From positions 1 to 20,917 of IMG/VR virus record IMGVR_UViG_3300032265_001463: DNA of 20,917 bases; one strand, given 5' to 3'. The notes beneath the pieces were generated by a model. That model made no database searches. It saw only the letters and a list, made by a program, of their open reading frames with translations, and was not told the origin of the DNA. This document shows, piece by piece, positions 14,601 to 20,917 of this stretch; the first letter of the stretch is position 1; the number at the start of each line of letters is the position of its first letter. Source of the stretch: a virus. The translations under genes were made by a program, and so were the position numbers.

Positions 14601-17600
14601 TAAACTTTATCTAGATACTAGTTTAATAACACCTCGTATGATAATACAGGGACACGATGGTAGTCAGATATTAGCATATAACGATTATCGAGATAACATA
14701 ATATTAGAATTAGAAAAGCGTATTTTTAATAATATTAAAATTTCTTATGACACTGAAATATTTGATATTGCAGATATTATTCCTAGTTACAATAGAACAA
14801 CAGACTATAGCTTAACTGAATTCAATGAAACTTTGGCTCCTAGTTTTTATAAGTGGTCAAGCCTGATTGATAGAGATTTTACAAAACCAATTAACTATAA
14901 TCAAAATAATTCTTTCACATTTAACTATACAGGGCATAATGCTCCTGACGGTCGGCAACTTCCAGGTTACTGGAAAGGTATCTATCAATGGATTTTGGAT
15001 ACTGAACGACCACAGTTATGCCCGTGGGAAATGCTGGGATTTACAATCGAGCCATTATGGTGGCAATCAGTATATGGTCCATCGCCATATACTAGTGATA
15101 ATCAGATAATGTGGCAAGATATTGCTGACGGTGCAGTACGTAAACCAGGTGTGCCTGCAACTTATTTAAAAAAATATGCAAAACCGTTTTTAACAAAACA
15201 CATCCCAGTAGATGAGTTTGGAAATCTTATTAGCCCACTTGCCTCTGGTTTAGCAAGCAGTCCGTTAACCGCTCGTCCCACGGACGGTTTTATATTTGGA
15301 GATATAAGTCCTGTTGAATCCACATGGAGACGGAGCAGTCATTATGCTTTCAGTATTATTTTGACATCAATATTATTAGCTCCTTCAAAAACATTCGGTG
15401 TGCTACTTGATAGATCTAAGATTATGAGAAATATAACAGGGCAATTAATTTATAAAGACACTGGATTGCGTGTTACACCTTCGGATATTACGCTTCCTAG
15501 TATATATTCTAGTACAATAAGAAAACAAACTTCAGGGATTATAAATTACATTGTAAATTATATTTTAAGCGATAATTTAAAATCTTATAATTCTTATCAA
15601 TACGATTTATTAAATATTAAAACACAATTGAGTTATCGTGTTGGCGGATTTACTAGCAAAGAAAAATTTAATTTATTATTAGATTCAAAAACTCCGTTAT
15701 CAGCCGGTAGTGTATTTGTTCCTCCGGAAAATTATACAACTATTTTGAATACGTCTAGCCCAGTGCGTAAGATTACGTACAGCGGAGTTATTATAACTAA
15801 ACTATCTAGCACCGAATATGAAGTAAAGGGTTACAGTAAAACACAGCCATATTTTAAAACATATAATTTTCTACAATCTGGTATAACAATTAATGTAGGC
15901 GGAATTTCAGAAAGTTTTACTAACTGGACTCCTGATCAAAATTATGTTGCTGGCAACATAGTTAGATTTGACAATAAATTTTATAGAACAACTATATCGC
16001 ATTTGTCAGTTGCTAGTTTTAATCTTAATAATTTTAAATCATTATCTTCGCTACCAATTATTGGCGGACGAGAAGCTATTTTAAGAAAAGTTTGGGATAG
16101 AGAATTTGCAAATACTGTCCCATACGGAACTAGATTTACAACCTTGCAGGATGTTGTTGACTTTTTATTGGGATACGGAGAATGGTTAAAAGATCAGGGA
16201 TTTGTATTTGATGATTTTAATACAACATTAAATGCAGTTACCAATTGGGAAACTAGTGCAAAAGAATTTCTATTCTGGACTACACAACATTGGGCTACCG
16301 GACAGGAGAGATGGATTGATTGGAATCCGCTAGAATCAGTTGAATACGGCAATATTGTTAGATATAATGGAGACTATTATCAAGCACTTAGAAAAGTCGA
16401 AGCCAGTCCAGACTTTAATGAAGAATTATTTGTTAAACTTGAAGGATTAAGTAGCATTGGTAGTCCGGTTATAAGTCTTAGTCCAGCTGCCGACAAAATA
16501 ATCTTTAATGCTAACTTGTGTGTTATTGACGATATTAGAAATCCGTTCAACGGCTATGAAATTTTTAAAGCTGACGGTACTCCATTGGAAGCAATATTTA
16601 TTAATTCTTATAGAGAAGATAATTCAGTTAGTTATAGTTCTCGTACTAGCGATGGTATTTACGGTGCAAGTTTTTATTTAATACAACACGAGCATGTTAT
16701 ATTATTAGATAATTCAACTATGTTTAGCGATACAATTTATAGTCCAGAAACTGGATATAAACAAGATAGAGTTAAAGTGTCTGGATATATTAGTGATGCA
16801 TGGTACGGCGGCCTTGATATTCCAGGATTTATTCTTGATATTGCAAAAATCCAAAATTGGATTGCCTGGCAAGACTATGACTTGGGAGATATTGTTCAGT
16901 ATAAACAGTTCTTTTATACTGCAAGTAAGTTTTTATCAGGCTCGCAGACATTTGAAGCTAAAAATTGGATTAAACTTGATAAGAAACCAGTTACTCAATT
17001 ATTGCCAAATTGGACTTATAAAGCCTCACAGTTTGAAGATTTTTATAGTTTAGATAGTGATAATTTTGACAATAATCAACAAAAGATGGCCCAACATTTG
17101 ATAGGATATCAAAAACGGCAATATCTTGAAAACATTATTAAGAATGATGTTAGCGAATTTAAATTTTATCAAGGCATGATAATTGAAAAAGGTACTCAGA
17201 ATAGTTTTAATAAACTGTTTGATGTATTAAGTGCAGAAGGCCAAGATAGCTTAACATTTTACGAAGAATGGGCACTTCGTGCCGGACAATATGGAGCAAG
17301 CTCTGCATTCGATAATATAGAATTTATATTAGATGAATCACTTGTTAAAAACAATCCACAGGGTTACGAATTATCCGATACAACAAATGCATTTACTGAT
17401 TTTATCATAAGACAAAATGCCAATCAAATATATTTAAAACCTCAGGTCTATAACAATAGTCCGTGGCCAGCAGTTAATAATTATAAACCGTTTTTACGTA
17501 GTGCAGGTTATGTGAGATCATCAGAAGTTTTTAAAATCCTTAAAACATTAGGAGATATTACAGGTATAGATCCCGAAACTGGAATCAATTATGATATTAC

Positions 17601-20600
17601 AACATTTACCAATAAATGTTACATTTGGGTGACATTTGACAAGAATGATTGGAATGTTTATCAATTTACTAATTCTAATATTAATGTAAGTGACTTAGAA
17701 TATGATAATGCAACATTAACTGTAACTACAACTGAACTACTAACCTTAGTAGTCGGAGATTATATTGGCTTATCTCAAGTTTCCTTATTGAATGGATTTT
17801 ATAAAATTATATCTGTATCGCAAAATAAATTTACTATTGGAATAACTATTAAAGGTTGGAGCCAGCAAATTGTTCCTGAATTAATATCTAATGTAAATGT
17901 AAATGTATTAATCAGCCGTCGTCTGTCATCTATTGATAGTATTGATCGATCTATTACTTCTAATTTAGAATTAGGAGAACAGATATGGACTGACGATGCA
18001 GGAACCGGCCAGTGGGCGGCATGGGAATATAGTCCAATATACGAAACGACCGAATTAACAAATTCAAGCCCTGCAAATTTATTAAATTACGGACGATATA
18101 TTGCGTCTAACCAACACGGCACGTTAATTGCAATTTCGACTGCATTAGGAGAATTACAAACTTGGGACAAAGCTGGTTATAAATCTCCGTGGTTGCAACG
18201 ACAGAATATACAACGTCCTTATATTTCAAGTGTTGCTGGCACTGGAACAATAGTTGGCCCAGCAGGTAATTTGCCTAAAAATATTGCCACTGTGACTGCT
18301 ATTTCACCTGACGGCAACTGGCTGGCAACCGGATCAAAATTAGCTAGTAACGTATACACACGTATTAAATTATCAGGCCCGTATGTAGTAGGCGATATTG
18401 TATATAACATAACGGATACCTACTATTATGAAGCAATTGTAAATACTTCTTCTACAACATTTAGTAATGGCAGTGTCTGGAAAAAAATATTGTATGTTCC
18501 GGTAACTCTTATTCCTGGCACGGATAGTGGGCTTACTGAACAAGGCGTAATTTCTTTATACAAAAAAGATTCAAACAATGTATTCACAATAGTTAATTCT
18601 ATCGTTAGTCCAACTCCAACTTCTTACGAACATTTTGGTTCTAATTTAATATTTGGTGATAATGTTTTATATGTTACTGCGTCTGGTTATAATAATAATG
18701 CAGGAAAGATTTATAAACTGCAATATACCACTACAGTTTATAAGACTGCATATTATAATCCAGTTGGTAGTTCGTCTACTACTCTTTCACTATCAAAAGA
18801 TGTTGGATCGTTAATAAATCCAACCGTTGGTATTTTACCAGGTATGACCATTAGTGGTTCTGGATTCACTAGCGGGCAAACTGTATTAGCAGTATCAAGC
18901 AACGGACTAAGTTTAATTATTAGTAACCCCGCCGACAGCACACCAAGTGGAAAACTCAGCTTTTCGTTTACTGGCTGGGGATACGATAAGCAAGTAACAT
19001 ACGAAGGTGCTATTGTAAATGCTAATTTTGGTAGTACGTTGTCTATTAGTTCTGATAATAATACTTTAGTAATATCTTCAAATAATGGAATAACTAACGG
19101 AAAAATCCTTGTAGTTACAAGTCCAGGCCCGAATGCTACTCAGCAACTCCTACAAGGGACTACTACAAGTTTTGGAGAAACTGTTACGTTATCATCTGAT
19201 GCATCTTATCTTGCTATAGGTGATAGTTTAGCATCTGGCAACAAACAATTCCAAGGAACTGTTACTGTATATAAAAAGACAACATCTGGATACGTATTTT
19301 ATCAAGAATTAGTAAATCACAAAGCAGAAGAATCTGGATACTTTGGTAGCAGAGTTGCATTTATGAACGGTAGTAATACACTTGTTGTGTATAGTTCATA
19401 CGAAGATACTGTCATAAAAACATCGTTAGATCAGTATGCAACTACATTACCGACATTTTTGTATGTAGATTCCAACGATACTATATTGACATCGACGTAT
19501 GTAAACGATTCGGCATCAACCAGAAATGAATATGCTACAACATTTGATAAAGATTCTACAAGATTTGTTTCCGTTAATGTTGATAGCGGCCGTATTGATA
19601 TCTATGACAAATATGCCAGCAAGTGGGTATACAGCGAAACCCTTAATAACACATTAAAAGTTCGAGATGGTTACGGCATCGGTTTTGCAGTAGGCAATGA
19701 TAGAGTAGTAGTAGGTGCACCTTATGCACTGGATCGTAATTTAATTTCTGGAAAAGTCTTTGATTATTTAAAACCGTCTTCTACTAATAGTTGGGCCATT
19801 AAATATCAAGAAATTTCTAAACCCGATGTTAGTAAAATTAAAAAAGCCTTCTTATATAATCGAGTATCAGGTAAGTTACTAACATATCTTGATGTTATTG
19901 ACATAGCACAAGGAAGACCACCCGGCCCTGCCTCTCAAGAAATTAAATATCAAGCATTCTATGATCCTGCAATATATTCGGTAGGCGTCGGAGATGTTAA
20001 TGTTGATGCTGCCTCGCCTTGGAATAAAATACAAGTTGGTCAATTATGGTGGGATTTGCGTACCGCTAAATTTATCAATAGTTACGAATCAGATGTAATG
20101 TACAGAACTAATACATGGAATACATTGGCAACTGGTGCAAGCATTGATATTTGTGAATGGGTTGAAACAACATTATTACCCGATGCCTGGAATAAATTAG
20201 CCGATACTGAAGCTGGCCTTGCTGCAGGCATTAGCGGAAAATCCTTATACGGAAATAGTGTATATGCACTAAGGCAGCAATATGATTCAATTAGTCAGTC
20301 CTTTAATAACACATATTACTACTGGGTTAAAAATAAGAAAACTATTCCAAATGTAATTGGTCGATATCTCACAGCACAGGCTGTTGCAAGTTTAATAGAA
20401 AATCCACGTGGCCAAGGATACACATATCTTGCTTTAACTGGTACTAATTCATTCAGTTTAGTTAACACTAAGCAATACTTAACGGACACAGAAGTTGTAT
20501 TGTCAGTAGAATATTGGACCATTGATAAAACTGATAGTAACGTACATAGTCAATGGAAAATTATTAACAATGATGCCAATACAGTATTACCTGCTACAAT

Positions 20601-20917
20601 TGAATTAAAATGGTTTGATAGTTTATGTGGAAAAGATTTAGTTAGTCGAGAAGTTCCGGATTTATCATTGCCTCCTAAATTGCGTTACGGAATTGAAAAT
20701 CGTCCGCGTCAAAGCATGTTTATTAATCGATTTGAAGCGTTAAAACAATTTATTGAACAAGTTAATTTGATATTGAAAGCCGAACAAATTGTTTTTACTC
20801 GAAATATATTAAAATTAGACATGCGTGATCCTGTACCGAGCTTAGTCACTGGTTTATATGACAGTACAGAAAATACAGATGCCGAATTGCGATTTGTGAA
20901 TATTGGTGCATATAAAC
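11596..20917 (+). CDS. Giant baseplate/virion structural protein at the gene 7 position, 3' end outside window
   Basis: A single frame is open from ATG at 11596 to the right edge: at least 3107 residues with no stop, read codon by codon. Its place directly after gp6 is that of T4 gene 7 (gp7, 1032 residues, wedge), and it resembles the very large structural proteins encoded there in T4-like cyanophages. Landmarks: an N-terminal block (FLPNFYKTDANKRFLQATID to NFQNYYWLPYGP, residues 15-150); a cupredoxin-like domain (162-271); NIGDIVFNFNL; CPWEMLGF at 1142 and a WWQSVYGPSPYT block; small W/Y modules at 1444, 1576, 1758 and about 2256; a propeller at 2165-2726; and RYGIENRPRQSMFINR near the edge. 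GGAG inside the end of gp6 serves as ribosome site. Coding and structural role are near certain; identity with gp7 is inference. Confidence 0.9.
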   Translation, partial: MADSINPAGSKKSIGVNFLPNFYKTDANKRFLQATIDQLVQPGTAKKVNGYVGRQYAKATTGTDIFVEAIDSSRQNYQLEPSVVINDTLGNNTFFKDYIDYINQLGVFGANTSNHARLNKQEFYSWDPHIDWDKFVNFQNYYWLPYGPETIKIYGQQSDVTSSYTVKLQKEGANNQYLFTPDGLTANPVIKLYRGQTYKFEIDSVGNPFSIKTARTLSALDIYSRGITNNTIETGTLLFKVPPNSPNILYYQSETDINLGGVFEIYNVDENSSIDVASDIIGKKFYKLSDGTKLSNGMKVAFGGNVNPVEYAKGEYYIEGVGTSIQLINKSILEVSSVYSQSEVLKFDSTPFDSDGFGDSTGFAKTLDYIVINRASLDHNPWSRYNRWFHKDVIETSAKYNNTTVGLDQTLRAVRPIIEFEANLKLFNFGTNAVADIDLIDNFTKDAFSTIEGTLGHNVDGISLAEGQQILFLSDTDRLVKNNLYRVEFIDVVHTVTAGVSSRQIRLVKIAEPVLNDVVLVKQGTKNQGLMYWYNGTTWLPAQQKTNVNQAPLFDIVDELNQSFGNKTVYDGSTFTGTTLFSYKIGSGAPDTNLGFALSYKNIANIGDIVFNFNLATDTFQYKDIITIINKSVKTGHLVKTSYTGNTNFVNGWQVATNSTTQAAIRIYKNSNKTNNFDIDIFDNILDLADLIVRVYINGKRLARDHWKIIDKSDYKKIVLKTDISLTDVLTIRAFAAQPINSKGFYEIPVNLKNNPLNADIKDFTLGEVIDHVDSIIDNIYMEDADSIEETEYDLISDTTFIGVFPGASNLRDLGNVTQRGTKFVQHSGPGSLSLYHITSSSNNIIRAIEQASDNYNQFKRNFISIATSLAANTTPIEQVNLILQEINKDKPNNFPYYFSDMVPYRASKITNITVIDGRIKFYPLTNVFNLDELSNTAVLVYLNGIQLIHTKDYTFDTQGFVNLSAILAENDIISIYEYDSTDGSFIPETPTKLGMWPKYEPKLYLDTSLITPRMIIQGHDGSQILAYNDYRDNIILELEKRIFNNIKISYDTEIFDIADIIPSYNRTTDYSLTEFNETLAPSFYKWSSLIDRDFTKPINYNQNNSFTFNYTGHNAPDGRQLPGYWKGIYQWILDTERPQLCPWEMLGFTIEPLWWQSVYGPSPYTSDNQIMWQDIADGAVRKPGVPATYLKKYAKPFLTKHIPVDEFGNLISPLASGLASSPLTARPTDGFIFGDISPVESTWRRSSHYAFSIILTSILLAPSKTFGVLLDRSKIMRNITGQLIYKDTGLRVTPSDITLPSIYSSTIRKQTSGIINYIVNYILSDNLKSYNSYQYDLLNIKTQLSYRVGGFTSKEKFNLLLDSKTPLSAGSVFVPPENYTTILNTSSPVRKITYSGVIITKLSSTEYEVKGYSKTQPYFKTYNFLQSGITINVGGISESFTNWTPDQNYVAGNIVRFDNKFYRTTISHLSVASFNLNNFKSLSSLPIIGGREAILRKVWDREFANTVPYGTRFTTLQDVVDFLLGYGEWLKDQGFVFDDFNTTLNAVTNWETSAKEFLFWTTQHWATGQERWIDWNPLESVEYGNIVRYNGDYYQALRKVEASPDFNEELFVKLEGLSSIGSPVISLSPAADKIIFNANLCVIDDIRNPFNGYEIFKADGTPLEAIFINSYREDNSVSYSSRTSDGIYGASFYLIQHEHVILLDNSTMFSDTIYSPETGYKQDRVKVSGYISDAWYGGLDIPGFILDIAKIQNWIAWQDYDLGDIVQYKQFFYTASKFLSGSQTFEAKNWIKLDKKPVTQLLPNWTYKASQFEDFYSLDSDNFDNNQQKMAQHLIGYQKRQYLENIIKNDVSEFKFYQGMIIEKGTQNSFNKLFDVLSAEGQDSLTFYEEWALRAGQYGASSAFDNIEFILDESLVKNNPQGYELSDTTNAFTDFIIRQNANQIYLKPQVYNNSPWPAVNNYKPFLRSAGYVRSSEVFKILKTLGDITGIDPETGINYDITTFTNKCYIWVTFDKNDWNVYQFTNSNINVSDLEYDNATLTVTTTELLTLVVGDYIGLSQVSLLNGFYKIISVSQNKFTIGITIKGWSQQIVPELISNVNVNVLISRRLSSIDSIDRSITSNLELGEQIWTDDAGTGQWAAWEYSPIYETTELTNSSPANLLNYGRYIASNQHGTLIAISTALGELQTWDKAGYKSPWLQRQNIQRPYISSVAGTGTIVGPAGNLPKNIATVTAISPDGNWLATGSKLASNVYTRIKLSGPYVVGDIVYNITDTYYYEAIVNTSSTTFSNGSVWKKILYVPVTLIPGTDSGLTEQGVISLYKKDSNNVFTIVNSIVSPTPTSYEHFGSNLIFGDNVLYVTASGYNNNAGKIYKLQYTTTVYKTAYYNPVGSSSTTLSLSKDVGSLINPTVGILPGMTISGSGFTSGQTVLAVSSNGLSLIISNPADSTPSGKLSFSFTGWGYDKQVTYEGAIVNANFGSTLSISSDNNTLVISSNNGITNGKILVVTSPGPNATQQLLQGTTTSFGETVTLSSDASYLAIGDSLASGNKQFQGTVTVYKKTTSGYVFYQELVNHKAEESGYFGSRVAFMNGSNTLVVYSSYEDTVIKTSLDQYATTLPTFLYVDSNDTILTSTYVNDSASTRNEYATTFDKDSTRFVSVNVDSGRIDIYDKYASKWVYSETLNNTLKVRDGYGIGFAVGNDRVVVGAPYALDRNLISGKVFDYLKPSSTNSWAIKYQEISKPDVSKIKKAFLYNRVSGKLLTYLDVIDIAQGRPPGPASQEIKYQAFYDPAIYSVGVGDVNVDAASPWNKIQVGQLWWDLRTAKFINSYESDVMYRTNTWNTLATGASIDICEWVETTLLPDAWNKLADTEAGLAAGISGKSLYGNSVYALRQQYDSISQSFNNTYYYWVKNKKTIPNVIGRYLTAQAVASLIENPRGQGYTYLALTGTNSFSLVNTKQYLTDTEVVLSVEYWTIDKTDSNVHSQWKIINNDANTVLPATIELKWFDSLCGKDLVSREVPDLSLPPKLRYGIENRPRQSMFINRFEALKQFIEQVNLILKAEQIVFTRNILKLDMRDPVPSLVTGLYDSTENTDAELRFVNIGAYK
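12079..12408 (+). other. Cupredoxin-like domain lacking metal ligands, inside the giant protein
   Basis: Residues 162-271 follow the cupredoxin-like pattern seen in marine phage and bacterial proteins: LYRGQTYKFEIDSVGNPFSI, a middle 'Y-(S/x)-R-G-I-T-N-N' strand, VPPNSPNILYYQ and INLGGVFEI. In metal-binding relatives the equivalent positions carry His (before Pro-Phe), Cys, His and Met. Here they are Asn, Ser, Asp and Leu, so metal binding is unlikely. Confidence 0.5.
15925..16056 (+). other. Carbohydrate-binding-like module 1 in the giant protein
   Basis: Residues 1444-1487 show W-x(5)-Y-x-x-G-N-I-V-x-F-x-N-K-F-Y, the core pattern of CBM5/12-type (chitin/cellulose-binding-like) modules. Confidence 0.45.
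16321..16449 (+). other. Carbohydrate-binding-like module 2 in the giant protein
   Basis: Residues from W1576 to about 1618 show W-N-P...V-E-Y-G-N-I-V-R-Y-N-G-D-Y-Y-Q-A followed by F-V-K-L, the clearest copy of the pattern. Confidence 0.5.
16867..16980 (+). other. Carbohydrate-binding-like module 3 in the giant protein
   Basis: Residues 1758-1795 show W-Q-D-Y-D-L-G-D-I-V-Q-Y-K-Q-F-F-Y-T-A ending in N-W-I-K-L, including the closing Trp typical of CBM5/12-like folds. Confidence 0.5.
18085..19773 (+). other. FG-GAP-like beta-propeller domain with internal insertions
   Basis: Residues about 2165-2726 hold eight repeats, each opening with an aromatic-Gly or similar strand, then a 'S-x-D-x-x-x-L-x-I' strand and a 'G-x-(V/I)-x-(V/L/I)-(Y/T)' strand. 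They begin near 2165, 2229, 2347, 2478, 2526, 2583, 2646 and 2693. The last (YGIGFAVGNDRVVVGAPYA...GKVFDYL) is a near-classic FG-GAP motif. Repeat 2 contains the fourth W/Y module, and another beta module (about 2381-2474, LPGMTISGSGFTSGQTV) sits between repeats 3 and 4. Confidence 0.6.
18361..18492 (+). other. Carbohydrate-binding-like module 4, nested in propeller repeat 2
   Basis: Residues 2256-2299 show P-Y-V-V-G-D-I-V-Y-N...Y-Y-Y-E-A followed by F-S-N-G-S-V-W-K-K-I. It lacks the leading Trp but keeps the Y-x-x-G-D-I-V core and the closing Trp. It lies between two strands of one propeller blade. Confidence 0.42.

Noticed and set aside
14867-15109. 80-residue plus-strand frame in the giant gene
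   Set aside because: It is a shadow; the main frame reads through this region with conserved-looking Trp-rich sequence.
16595-16602. AATAAATA on the minus strand inside the giant gene
   Set aside because: There is no minus-strand gene downstream and no upstream block. A single 8-base match is expected by chance in AT-rich DNA of this length.
17890-17907. Three tandem copies of AATGTA
   Set aside because: Only 18 bases, in frame as a short Asn-Val run, consistent with a minor slippage event or beta-strand composition.

Overview
This window looks like part of the genome of a T4-like myovirus, with gene content and protein style closest to the marine cyanophage/pelagiphage branch of the T4 superfamily. 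The evidence is a recognisable set of T4 core genes (47, 55, 48, 53, 5, 25, 6) in compact order, low GC in the structural genes, and T4-type late promoter boxes (NATAAATA). The host cannot be read from the sequence.

Layout. Positions 1-2177 are on the minus strand and hold, in transcription order, gene 55 (late sigma factor), a GIY-YIG homing endonuclease, and the 5' part of gene 47 (SbcD/Mre11-like nuclease subunit, running off the left edge). Positions 2178-2254 are a divergent control region. From 2255 to the right edge everything is on the plus strand and is a baseplate operon: gp48 (tube cap), gp53 (wedge), a 745-residue probable hub protein, gp5 (hub spike without a visible lysozyme domain), gp25 (wedge), gp6 (wedge, 1149 residues), and a giant structural protein of at least 3107 residues that is still open at base 20917. 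Genes abut or overlap by a few bases. No stretch above 300 bases lacks a gene. I saw no tRNA, CRISPR array, insertion sequence or convincing terminator.

How the parts work together. Gene 55 has a near-perfect host sigma70 promoter (TTGACT, 17 bp, TATAAT). Its product should then direct RNA polymerase to late boxes. Two of these (ahead of gp48 and gp6) share a 17-bp upstream block at identical spacing. The late box ahead of gp48 touches the -35 of gene 55's own early promoter, so late initiation could turn off gene 55. The third late box lies in the loop of an RNA hairpin that masks the ribosome binding site of the homing endonuclease, an arrangement known from T4 I-TevI.

The least ordinary protein is the giant ORF at the gene 7 position. 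By eye it carries a cupredoxin-like fold without metal ligands, four small carbohydrate-binding-like modules, and an FG-GAP-like beta-propeller of about eight repeats that is itself interrupted by other modules. These domain calls are pattern recognition without database searches.
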